Below the pieces are notes generated by a model, which was not told the DNA's origin, made no database searches, and was given only the letters and a program-made list of their open reading frames with translations. The position numbers and the translations under genes were made by a program. A stretch of DNA of 64,000 nt, taken from contig NC_060235.2 in NCBI RefSeq assembly GCF_021155775.2, forward strand, positions 11,021,193-11,085,192. Reading direction: 5' to 3'. Shown one piece after another: positions 40,324-51,757 of the stretch (its first letter is position 1; every line of letters starts with the position of its first letter). The stretch comes from Neodiprion pinetum. Its lineage: Eukaryota > Arthropoda > Insecta > Hymenoptera > Diprionidae.

Positions 40324-41310
40324 TATTTCTAAGTAATTAGAATCTGACAGTCGTAAAAACAAAGACGCTTTAGCGAGCAAGGAAAATTCATCGGATAATC
40401 TAAATGTACAGCCAATTGATAACAAGTCTAATGATATAAACAGTAAATTAGATCAACTTCTTCGTGAGTACAAAATCATAATAATTTATACTCTTTGACA
40501 CTTTCTTTAAACGTTGTTGAAATTAAATATCGTGATACTCTGAATTTTATAATCGTAAATAATGTACAGTTTGTAAATAAATCTAACTTATTTATAGAAG
40601 GACAAGAAGTCCTGATACAACTGTTGAATAAAATTAACGTTAACCAAACTGAGCTTGAAAACAAATTGAAAAATATAAAGTCTGGGAAAACGAATGAAAG
40701 TGAAGGATGTACAAAACTATCAGCATCAGAAAGAATATTGATTGAAAAGTTGTTTCCGGTGGATGATAAAAGTGAAACTATGGAAGCTGTTGGAACAGCA
40801 TTGATGAGAAAGAAAAATGTGACAGCTCCGGTAATTCTTATAATTCTATTACAGTAATATTACCTCCCAGACGACGTGCAATTTTATTCACAATTATTTG
40901 CTAAACTGTATATTAATTATAAGTATAGTACATTTCGATACTAATGCGAGAAAATAATTTCATAACATTCCGTGTGTAAAACGCTTGATTATCGTACGCT
41001 AACGTACTTCGATTCGAGCCTTATATACCTTTGAGCTCGTATAAACTGCACAACTCATGTTTTTGTAATATTTATTAACAAATAAAAAAAATCCTGCTAT
41101 GTATAACATTTTTACAGATTACATACATCAAAACAATAAAAGGTGAAAATTCCCGTGACGGGATAATCACAATATTACGTAGACTGGTTATTGACGAGGT
41201 TCTAGTTAAATATTTCTACGAAGGACAAGAAAAAAAAAATCACAATGGAGAAAAATAAAAGCTTCAAATATTTAATGTTATGCAAGTGCATTTACGGTAA
41301 ATCATGATTA

Positions 41311-44300
41311 ATTAAAATCAATAGTGCAAAGTTGATCGTATCGATATGACGATAAGAATGTGTAATAAATAATTGAGTAAATTTTATCGTTTCAGAGGCT
41401 GTAAAGCAAAAATATAATAATGTAGATGAAGCGATCATGAAAGTAAGTGTTTCATCATGGCTTGACTCAGCTGTCACACGATAGGAGAGAAAGCAAAGGT
41501 AATTAGGCGATAAGCTAACTTTTTTCTGAATTTTGAGTAATCATTTAATGAAAAATGATTTCAGGGGGCCAACGTACACAAAATCAAATAATACTCAGGA
41601 GCTGTAAATCTCTCGCGCATAAAACCGCGGATTGAGGTTATATTGCTTTTTATTTTTACGTAGCGTGAGTTCTCTAAGAAGAATAGTATCGTTCAGCAAT
41701 ACCGTGGTCGATATCGGAAAATATTCAACTGACGCAATAAAGAATTCAACGGAAAAGCATATATCAAATGATACAGAAATTGGGTGTTATTTATCGAAAT
41801 AAAAATCTGAAATTCAATGTGGAATGTCATTAACAAGTGGGAATCTGGACAAACAGAGGTAGGCAAGTGAAAACAACAATTATTGTGAACAGATTCTTTA
41901 CTTACATCAAATTAAAAATGCGTTTCATTCACGATTTGGTTTGTGCATTTTATTGGAAGGTCATATCCAAAACTATCGAAAGCTCCTATCTGATAATAAT
42001 AGCTTCCAATATTTTCAGGTACGAAATAATTCATTAATTCAATAGTCTAGCGGAATTAAAGTTGTCAGACATGGAAGCATGTAAGTAAATTTCTAATTCC
42101 GTGATCTTTGACTATTATAATATGTTCACATGGATTTAATGATAAAATTAGTTTGTTTTTTTTCAGCAGGCTCAAAGTTTGAACTTTGATTAACACGAGG
42201 AAAAATATGGCTTACCTGATGGTCGAAACGTTTCGGTGGCAAGGATCCTGGTTTCTGAAGCGGTGCAATCATTACAACAATCAAACCTGGTTGTTCCGTC
42301 GGACATCAGGTGCCAGAGTGAATTTCATGAGGTCATCGCCACCTTCTCAACATCAGTTGAGGCAAAATTAAAGAACGGGATACACTACAGATCATACTGG
42401 CTGAATATCTCATCATTTTGCTTTGATCGAGCTAATAGCGATAAGTTTGTTACTTAACCGTTGCTGCCAATTCATTCTTCCGAGGAATCACTCTGTGCAA
42501 CATTGTAATTCAAGCATTATGATTGACCAGTATTGTTTTTCAAACTTTATACCATTTAATATGGTATCTTATTTTGACGCTTACTTTCACTCTCTTTGGC
42601 AATAAATTCAGATAAATAGTTCTTCAAGTCCTCCATTAGATTTCAGGGTTGAATTTTGTGAGGCAAACTGAACCAATCCAAATCTAGAAATGTTAAATAA
42701 CTTCAATTAAAAATGTATTTAAACCTAATCTCAGTTGACGGTGTCATCTGGCTAGCTAGTAGCAGTTATCACCCGTGCTTCGGTCTCGTGGAACCCGAGT
42801 AAAGTGTAAAGTATGTATTCACTTACTAGTGCACGTTGCCTTGCAAATAATCACTTGGTCTGCTATAGGATTCACTCACTCGCTCACATTTTCATTGCAA
42901 TGCAATTTATCGATAGCTTGAAATCAAATCCAATTTTACACTCTTTACGGGGTCCCATGCTAAGACTGAAAGCTTGTGAATCTCCATTTATCGCAATTAT
43001 GTCTCTATTTCATGTTAGCATTGTCTGGAACAAAAAAAAAACCTTATCCTGAGATTGGAAATGGAACCTGAAACGCAGAAGTCATTCAGTGGCACGAATT
43101 GAAAACCAAGAATTTTATAATGGTTTCTGCAACACAGGGACTCTTTCCAAATATCCTTGTTACAAGGTGATGTTCGGAGGAATATGAACTAGATTTTGTA
43201 TCGTATTATATTATTTGGAAAACAATCTTCATGAACTTCTGTTTCGGCAAGGTATCGGATTAGTTAAATGTGTGTCTTGCGACACTCAAAATCGTCCTCA
43301 CGCATGGACGCACACTCGCGTGCAGTGTTTACTTGCCGTCTCTGCGTCAAATCTCGCCGCTTGCCCGTGTCGCGACTCAAAAACTGTCAGCTGTATGTCA
43401 TGTATTGTCTACTGTCTCAAAATCATGTATGTGTGTAATCTATGTGTTCTCTTGCTCTGTAAACAGTCAGTCTGTGTAACGTTCTCGTGCGATACGGTCT
43501 GTATTGCCGCATCAAGATCAATAAAAACCTCGGTTATTGTTAATCATTATCCCTCTCCATCTCAAAATCATTTCGTTTCATTTACACTCGTCTTAATCAC
43601 TAGTTCGCGGATCCTACGTCAATGATCCATATCTTCTCGCCATCTCTCTAAACAACTTCGTTGAAAATCAGATATTCATTTATTTTGATGAAACAAGGGA
43701 TACAATCTTAAATGCGATAAATCAATATTCTCGTATTAATGTTTTGACATTACTCGAAAACATGATTGTCCTTGAAGCTATTTGTGACGTTAAGGCGCAT
43801 TTTGAGAAAGTTGATTTTCAACTTATGTCACAGGATATGATCTACGTTCCTGATATCTACGCTCCGGATTAGATTTTCTACGTTTCAAACCGCACTGACA
43901 TGGAATACAGAAATCATTTTAATAAATATAATGTTACATGAATTTTCAATTTGAGTATCAGGTTCCCTTTATTTATTTAGTCGAACATCATTGAAAATTC
44001 GCGGAATGAGCTCTGATAATCATTGGAAAATTTTTAATAGTAGTAGCAATAATTTATTGATCGGAAAAAATACATTGACTATCGTCTATTTGTAAAGGTT
44101 GTTTAACTATTTTCGAGAAAAATAGATTCACAGTTCTTTTACAGATAGTGAGACATTTAAATTTCTTGAACTCTCGGTTTAATGTCTCATTTTCGAAAAT
44201 GACAAAATTCAATATTACCGCCTGTAATAAAAAGAGAGTGAGAAAGTTGCTTAGTTGCTTGAAAGTGTCTCTTGGAAGTGCACTTGCAAAATGCATATTA

Positions 44301-44452
44301 TTAATGCCATAATGCATTTTCAAAAAATTAATCAATCAATTTAGTTCACAAAGTTTGTAGGCGCTCTTACGAAGCAAATGCAAACAACCGCATTAAAATC
44401 CGTCTTACTGCTCAAAAAATCGACAGTCCATTGCTTTATTTCCTCGACTAGT
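41311..44452. other. Mostly unassigned AT-rich region
   Basis: Exon-like pieces only: 41396-41442 has a TTTCAG acceptor, 15 open codons ('AVKQKYNNVDEAIMK') and a GTAAGT donor, resembling the small second exon of DUF4806-type genes. About 42195-42457 has one open frame ('RILVSEAVQSLQQSNLVVPS') with no recognised family. 43260-43625 and 44054-44335 hold short open frames without recognisable features. No RNA genes seen. Confidence 0.4.
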
Positions 44453-45753
44453 TTATGAGGCGCTCGGCGCCAAAACGCAGCTCTAGTGTAGCAAGGAGTT
44501 CGAGTTCCTCATCCGACCAGACTGTAGCCTTTCGGCCGCTTGGAGCCGCCGGTTTCTCCGCGATTGCGACTCGCTTTCCGTTCCTCAAGGCGGGGTGCAC
44601 ATGTCTCTCGTGTGTAGACGGACCCCTCTGAGTCTCGAAAGTCAGGTCGCAGAGGGCGCGAGGATACGGTTTCGGCGCTTCGTTCACTTGTCGAGGCGCA
44701 CATTTCGTTATGTGTATGCGTCACCCATGAACCTTGTCGAAAGTTCGTTTGCAGACGTCGCATTGCCAGAGAGTGCAGACCGTGGGATGCTTCTCTCTGA
44801 TATGCTTGTCTAGCTGCTTGCTCTCTGTACAGATGATGTTCTGACCGTGCTGCAAGCATTTTGGGCAACGCTGTACTTTACGCAGCGCCCTAACCAGAAC
44901 GAAGCGCTCTGTGGCACGGATAAGATTAGGGTCGTCTGCCCTCGCGCTCCGGCCCGCTACAAGGGGACGACCAGGTGGCCTGTCGGACGGGCCTGGTTGA
45001 TCACTTAGGGCAGCATCACTCCCCGCCGCTACGTTCGCACCTTTGGCAATTAACTCTGCCACGACTGACACATCCCGAGCGGCGTTGGGTGTGTCAGCCG
45101 TCTCCGAGGCATTGTCTAGGATAGAACGATTCATGGTGCTCGGATAGATACTGATGCCGAGGTCCCCCCTGGTCACCAGGAGCTTTTGCGGCAGCATCTA
45201 AGCCGGGACACTAACGGTGGTCCTTGCCGAGCGCACCGGGTGTCTCTCCAACCGCCGTTCCTTCAAAGGAAAGGTGCCCACTATGGTTTTGAGGCCCCCT
45301 GGTCACTTCTTCACAGGGGAATGTGCCTGGGTCCAGCACATTGGCTGGCGTCATGGTGCTTGCCAGGCACCACAAACAGCGCGCATTTTACCGCTGGAGC
45401 GGCACACATGTACCACGAGGAGGGACCTGTACCTCCTACCGTTTGCGCTTGCTGTTATCGACAACCGGTTCTAGACCGGGAGTCTGTGTTCTGGGGTCAC
45501 TTATGAGAAAAGCCCGAGCGCAAGACAGACAGTACGTCCGCTTGCCTCGGGCTTGGACCACTCTTTCGCACAGGCTCAGCCGTCGTCCCCAGCTTGTAGC
45601 CGGAGAGTTCAGCACCACCCCGCTTAGCGTGTCCACATTTTGTAGTGGTTGCTGGTTTGTTCCCAGCACACCGCCTGGCTGCAGCGGCGAGACGATTCAG
45701 CGGCAGCGTGCGCGTCAGACACGACGGGTATCGCGGCGGGCCATATACTTTCG
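44453..45753 (-). pseudogene. R2 element copy a, 5' fragment
   Basis: Homologous to the 5' 1.3 kb of the full R2 copy (50290-51672): 5' UTR, then zinc-finger coding sequence ('CPKCLQHGQNIICTESKQLD', 'CDVCKRTFDKVHG', 'YPRALCDLTFETQRGPSTHE') and the start of the Myb-like part. It is spread over three frames, so at least two frameshifts. Its 5' end abuts 28S exactly at the R2 site (45754). The left side is cut off near 44453, where homology stops at unrelated AT-rich DNA. Confidence 0.85.
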
Positions 45754-45811
<58 letters not shown>

Positions 45812-45832
45812 CAACACCCGCTAGGGCCATCG

Positions 45833-45866
<34 letters not shown>

Positions 45867-46280
45867 CCAGTCCGTGCCAGTTCTGAGCTGACCGTTAAAT
45901 GGCGGCCGAAGAGGACCACGGCAACGGCAAACCGCCGCCGAAGCCTCGCAGCAAGGAAGATCCGCGGGAGGCCAAGGCACGGGACCGAGCTCTGATCCGG
46001 TTATCACCATCACCTCGCCCAGGCCCGGCACGTCAGCCAAACCCGCTTCCCGACCAAGCCCGACACGCCCCGATCCTCAGAGCCAATCCTTATTCCGAAG
46101 TTACGGATCCAATGTGCCGACTTCCCTTACCTACATTAGTCTATCGACTAGAGGCTCTTCACCTTAGAGACCTGCTGCGGATATGGGTACAAACCGGCGC
46201 GAGACCTCCACGTGGCCCTCTCCTGGATTTTCAAGGTCCGAGGGGAAGATCCGGACACCGCCGCAACTGCGGTGCTCTTC
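45754..46280 (-). rRNA. 28S rRNA fragment, upstream side of an R2 site (second rDNA copy)
   Basis: Matches 51673-52200 (the other copy), starting at CTTAAGAGAGTCATAGTTAC, the R2 target. It lacks about 37 bases that the other copy has after 'TTCTTCACG' (the TTGACATTCAGAGCACTGG block), a conserved 28S segment. It stops abruptly at 46280, where sequence from the other side of the R2 site begins. Confidence 0.9.
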
Positions 46281-46557
46281 ATCCTCGACGCACGCGCTCC
46301 GCCTATCCGAGTAAGTGAAAAAACGATGAAAGTAGTGGTATTTCACTGGCCATGTTGCCACCTCCCACTTATGCTACATCTATCATGTCACCTTACAGTG
46401 CCAGACTAGAGTCAAGGTCAACAGGGTTTTCTTTCCCCGCTTATTTTTCCAAGCCCGTTTCCTTGGAAGTGGTTTCGCTAGATAGTAGATAGGAACAGTG
46501 GGAATCTCGTTAATCCATTCATGTGCGTCACTAATTAGATGACGAGGCATTGGGCTA
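46281..46557 (-). rRNA. 28S rRNA fragment, downstream side of the R2 site
   Basis: Typical 28S sequence just 3' of the R2 site (reverse strand on +: 'GTAGTGGTATTTCACTGG', 'GCTAGATAGTAGATAGG', 'ACTAATTAGATGACGAGGC'), ending with GGCTA, so R2 sits precisely at TAG/CCAAATGCC. Only about 277 bp of this side remain. Confidence 0.9.
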
Positions 46558-49500
46558 TAACCTGCGCTCAGTTGCGTGAGCAACCGGCGGATGTTCCCGG
46601 GGTGCAAGTTCCCCGGGTAAACGTAACAATAGAAGATAACAAAATAAAATATATACAAAAATAGCTCAACAGGTTTTGGTCTTGGAATGGCGTTGTCTTG
46701 CCAACCTTGCTTACTTACTTTACGTAAGAACGGTATTAGCCTGGTGGAACATCTTTCTCGCGAAAGCGCCCAGCATATCAATATGCCAGCGCATATGGAA
46801 TGAAAATGAATGAATTAATAGGTATAAAATCGAAGGGAGATGTTCCAAGACATCATCTCCCAGTCAAAAATTAAAAGTGATATTGCGACTCTGTATAGCG
46901 GAGTGCAAACTACTGCCAAGGTGCCTACCGGCCTTGAAAGAATTAGATGAGCGGAATCTCAATGTATGCTTGTTGGGAAAGCGGCACTTGGCCGTCACCC
47001 TAGGATGACGTTACCAGGGATACCACGTGGAGGTGTCCGCTCCGGTGCTCAGTGACTCGCCATTTGTGCTGGTCGTTAAGTTTCAGCACCGGCTCCGCCG
47101 CCGTGGCTCATCGAAGCCTCAGAGACATTCACCGAAGCTAAAAGTCATCCGTATAAAGCTCCGCGTCCGTACGACTCGCACCCATCAGTTCGAGTGACGT
47201 TATGGGTAGGTTATGCGGCGGCCTCCACTCCGCCACCCATACGTATCAATTGACAGACGAGGCTATGGGTCCAAGCTATGATTACAGGCAACTCGGACCC
47301 GTCTGCGTTCGAGACGACAGAATAATCAATAACATATATAAATGTCAGAAATTAAAAGTGCGTCAGGTAGAGGCTAGCACGTCGAAAGTACAAAGCCGGC
47401 GGGCGAGTGCTCCATGACCCAGGGGGCCCGAAGCCCACACAAGGGTTGGCGACCGCCCAACCGGCTGCTAGGTATCCATAAACGTACCTAGTATGTCGAT
47501 GGAGCTCCGAAGAGCCATCATCGATATTGTCAGCAGGTCCCCCTTACTGAAGCCGAGCCGTTTCAGGGATTGGACCGTGCTGACGGGTAACGCGCCTCTG
47601 GAGCCTACCACGATGGGAATAACTCTTGCCTTGCGGGCATTGAGTTGGCGCTTGAGTACATCCAATAATGGAGTGTACTTCTCGATCTTCTCTTTGGCTG
47701 CCCTGGCAAGGGAGTCTCTGCTCTCGTACCGGACGGTTACGTCGAGCACGAGAACCCCTTCCTCATTTGAATGAACGACGAGGTCGGGTTTGATCCTACT
47801 CCCCTGGACAACCACTTGCGGCTCGTCCATCACCGAACAGTTAACGGCTAGACGAGCACGCAGAAGATCTTTTATTTCATCGTGGCGTACCATTCTTTTA
47901 GCCTTAGTGTGGACGCACTGGCCAAGAATGTGGCCCAGAGTTTCATCAGGCCCTTGGTATAGCCTACTAGCGGCGTTCACTCTGCCGTCCATCAGCTTCA
48001 TGAAGGCTCTCGTCGGAATCGTGTTGGTTCGCAACTTGATTCCATCAATCACCCTGGACGGTTTCATGAGGCCGCTTTGCCTCAGCCATTGGTTTGCGAT
48101 TGGCTGGGCTGCAACGTCATCGACTCCCTGTCCCTGCCAGACCTGTTTGGCCCAGCTCTGACGATAGCCCTGCTTGAGTTTGGTCTTGTATAGATCAAGC
48201 TCTTGCAGAGACAATGGCCAGGAGAGTCTCAGTGCCTTGGCGTATGTCTCAAGCCACCTTTTCGAGTCCTCCGATCCAACGGCTCCACTCACGATCGGGT
48301 CTACGGAGTCCCACACCTTGATGGCATTGCGCAGGGCTACTATGTGAATTATCTTTCCCAGCTCGGGAAGACCCAAGCCCCCCTCGCGCCTCGGAGTGTA
48401 AAGAAACTTCTCAGTGGTCGAGGGCGTGAGGTGCAGGATCCCCCAGTACTGGTACGGATCAACCGATCGATTCGTTCCAGAGCGGCCCTGGGGGGAGGAC
48501 TGCTTATCAAGCCGTAGGTAAACCTAGGCAGAATATATGTTTGCAGAAGATCAATCTTCTGCATTGGCTTGAGAGGAAGCGCTCGGATTCTCCCGATTGC
48601 CTCCTCAAGGGGCCTAACTTCAAACGCGTTGAGTATGCCGCTCCAGGGCGAGACCTTTACCCCCAGATATCTTAGGGCGTCCTCGGGTAGCGCATACGGA
48701 ACTGCTCGATTATAAACCGTAATGTGCGGATCCCTGAGGAACCAGGTCTTGCCACCTGGGACATACTCAAAGCAAGCGCACTTCTCGACAGAGAGCTGCA
48801 TGCCGAGTCTCTCCAGGTACTCACTCACCGTCTTGATCTTCCGGTGTGCCGCTTTTGCGTCGCTCGACAGGAGGACAAGATCATCCGCGAACGCCAGTAC
48901 CGATAGGTTCTGGTTGTTCACGGATATGCCCAACGTCTCGCTCTGCAAGCGTTCAAGCAGGGGTTCGATGACGAGGTTGAAAATGAGAGGAGACAGCGGG
49001 TCGCCCTGCTTTACTCCTCTCAACAGTTCGATTTGTATCTCGCCATCCTGCGACTTGATGGTCGTGCTGCAGCCCCTGTACATAACGGCCACATAGGCGG
49101 CGATCGACGGTGGCATACCTTTTCTCTCCAGGCTTCGCGCGATGGAGCAGTGAGGGACAATGTCGAAGGCTTTTGCCACGTCCAAAATGGATATCACGCC
49201 GCCCTTCGTTTTTGCGTTCAATAAGGCCGCCTGCAGCAATTCAATGTTCGCGTGGCAGCCATTCTTCTCCGTAAATCCTTTCTGCCGGCAGTCCAGTGTC
49301 AAGTCGCCTCTCAGTCTTCGATCGAGCAAGGATGAAAACACCCTGCTGATCATCAAACTAATGGTGATTGGCCGCCAGTTCTTAACGTCTGAGGCGTCCT
49401 TGCCGGCTTTCGGTATAAGCGTAGTTCTGTTTGTTCTCCATTCCTTAGGATAGTGTCGGGCATGGAGCAGAACATTGAAAAGCCTAGAGAGGGCAACGCA

Positions 49501-51672
49501 CGCTTGCTTGGTTTGGAGGTCCGCCCGCGTCACTCCGTCAGGTCCAGCAGCCGACCCAGAACTGGTCTTGGCGAGTTTCCTCTCTACTTCCGAGGCGGTC
49601 ACCGGGATCAGAAGGCGTTCGATTGGCACAAACTCTTTTACCCCGGCGGTTTGAGTTGTGTCCGGTCCCGGTTCGCCCCAGAGCTGCTCATAGAGCTGTC
49701 GCGTTGGCCCCACAGGTGGGCTTTGGCTAGGCTCCAGAACAGAGGAATCGCCAGACACTACTGCCTCTGCCAGACGCTTCGGATTGTTAGTATACAAGTC
49801 CTGGCATCTGGTGTAGGCCAACTTCTTTCGAGCGGTTCTGTTGGGCGGCTTCTGCCTCGCCCGACGGTGACTACGTATCAAGCGTGGCCCTCTCGGTGCT
49901 CTTGAGCCAGGCCTAATTCGGTGTACCAGCCCATCATACGGGACCTCAACGCTTTGCTCCGAAAAGTCGTTAGCGTCGAGAAGCCGCAGCAAGGAGCTGG
50001 TCCACTCGGACCATTCACCTGCCTCACCGTATTCCCTGCGGGCCTCTCTAATGAGTGGTGCATCCTCTGGGCCTATAGGGTGATCGGGCACCAGAGGCTC
50101 ACTCGTTGCATGCACGGCCGGTATAGGGGCAGTGTCTTCAGCTTCCAGGTTCAGTGGAACAGGATTGTGGTCCTGATCCTCCTCCTCATGAGTTGGCTCA
50201 GCCCTGGCTCGCGCTCCACGCTCCTTTTGGTTGCGGATACGCCGGCGTGCATCCGATATCTGTTTGTACGATCGGTCGGGGAAGAACTCGCTGAGCTCTA
50301 CGTTCATGAGGCGCTCGGCGCCAAAACGCAGCTCCAGTGAAGCACGGAGTTCAAGTTCCTCATCGGACCAAACTGTGGCCTTCAGGCCGCTTGAAGCCGC
50401 CGTTTTCTCCGCGATTGCGACTCGCTTTTTGTTCCTCAAGGCGCGGTGCGCGTGTCTGTCGTGTGTAGACAGACCCCTCTGACTATCGAAAGTCAGGTCG
50501 CAGAGGGCGCAAGGGTACGGTTTTGGCGCTTCGTTCACTTGTTGAGGCGCACATTTCGTTATGTGTATGCGCCACCCATGAACCTTGTCGAATGTTCGTT
50601 TGCAGATTTCACATGGCCAGAGAGTGCAGACCGAGGGATGCTCCTCTCTGATATGCTTGTCTAGCTGCTTGCTCTCTGTAGAGATGATGTTCTGACCGTG
50701 CTGCAAGCATTTTGGGCAACGCTGTACTTTACGCAGCGCCCCAACCGGAACAAAGCGCTCTGTGGCACGGATAAGATTAGGGTCGTCTGCCCTCGCGCTC
50801 CGGCCCGCTACGAGGTGACGACCAGGTGGCCTGTCGGACGGGCCTGGTTGATTACTTGGGGCAGCATCACTCCCTGCCGCTACGTTCGCACCTTCGGCAA
50901 TTAACTCTGCCACGACTGACGCATCCCGAGCGGCGTTGGGTGTGTCAGCCGCCTTTGAGGCATCGTCTAGGACAAAACGATCCATGGGGCTCGGATGAAT
51001 ACTGATGCCGAGGTCCCCCCCGGTCACCAGGAGCTTTTACGGCAGCATCCAAACCGGGACACTTACGGCGGTCCTTGCCGAGCGCACCGGTTGTTTCTCT
51101 AACCGCCGTTCCGTTAATGGAACGGTACCCACTCTGGTTATCAAGGCCCCCTGGTCACTTCGCAGAGAAATGTGCCTGTGTCCAGCAAATTGGCTGGCGT
51201 CTGGGTGCATGCCAGGCACCACAAACAGCGCGCATTCTTCCGCCGGAGCGGCACATATACACCACGAGGAGGGACCTGTATCTCCTACCATTTGCGCTTA
51301 CTGTTACCAAGGGCGGCCGATTTCCAGTCGGTTGAGAAACAAGTCAAACTGACTCTCCACCGGTCGCCCGAGATTATCAACAACCGGTTCTAGACCAGGA
51401 GTCTGTGTTCGAGGGTCACTTACGAGAAAAGCCCGAGCGCAAGACAGACAGTACGTCCGCTTGCCTCGGGCTTGGACCACTCTTTCGCACAGGCTCAGCC
51501 GTCGTCCCCAGCTTGGAGCCGGAGAGTTCAGCACCACCCCGCTTAGCGTGTCCACATTTTGTAGTGGTTGCTGGTTTGTTCCCAGCACACCGCCTGGCTG
51601 CAGCGGCGAGACGATTCAGCGGCAGCGTGCGCGTCAGACACGACGGGTATCGCGGCGGGCCATATACTTTCG
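46558..51672 (-). mobile_element. R2: R2 element copy b, near full length, in its 28S target
   Basis: Non-LTR retrotransposon of about 5.1 kb. The 3' end joins 28S exactly at the R2 cleavage site (46557/46558); the 5' end joins at CTTAAG (51672/51673) with about one base lost, usual for R2. 3' UTR 46558-47467; 5' UTR about 50986-51672. R2 elements insert only at this 28S position by target-primed reverse transcription. A 5' HDV-like ribozyme is expected from the family but was not folded here. Confidence 0.95.
47468..50985 (-). pseudogene. R2 protein: zinc fingers, Myb, reverse transcriptase, endonuclease (one frameshift)
   Basis: First plausible ATG at 50985. Three Cys/His fingers ('CPKCLQHG', 'CEICKRTF', 'YPCALCDLTF') suit the R2-A type. 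Next a Myb-like motif ('VWSDEELELRASLELRFGAE', 'RSYKQISDARRRI'). RT: 'NWRPITIS', 'KNGCHANIELLQAAL', 'ISILDVAKAFD', 'GVKQGDPLSPLIFNL' and catalytic 'FADD'. After a frameshift near 48450 the other frame continues: 'KFLYTPRREGGLGLPELGKI', the CCHC-like 'HILGQCVHTKAKRMVRH', and the restriction-like endonuclease core 'KPDLVV' then 'VLVLDVTVRYE'. The single break sits in a G/C-rich stretch and could be genuine decay or a sequence error. Confidence 0.93.

Positions 51673-51757
<85 letters not shown>

Larger units (their letters stand above)
35426..41310 (+). pseudogene. DUF4806-type gene (+), multi-exon, interrupted by Helitron-1
   Basis: Start region 35426-35625 ('MAKKFLIIADRDNK'; another frame has 'MPPNDVDLNKCVRELDDPQD' then 'NWIRCTFTRIIKY'). 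Exon from about 36190 to 36425, continued after Helitron-1 at 37743-37980 in the same frame (...Asp-Val-Lys / Leu-Val-Asp-Lys...). Donor GTATTG at 37981; acceptor TAATTAG and exon 40341-40463; donor GTGAGT; acceptor TTTATAG and exon 40598-40830 ('LLNKINVNQTELENKLKNI', 'EKLFPVDDKSETMEAVG'); donor GTAATT; acceptor TTTACAG and DUF4806 core exon 41118 to about 41300 ('IITILRRLVIDEVLVKYFYE'). Every intron phase checked joins in frame. The last exon changes frame in an A10 run near 41229-41238. The Helitron and that slip suggest a dead or dying copy. Confidence 0.6.

Noticed and set aside
43264..43625. 136-codon Cys/Ser-rich ORF, possible gene or LTR
   Set aside because: Composition is atypical, no domain or splice context, and no LTR ends could be defined.
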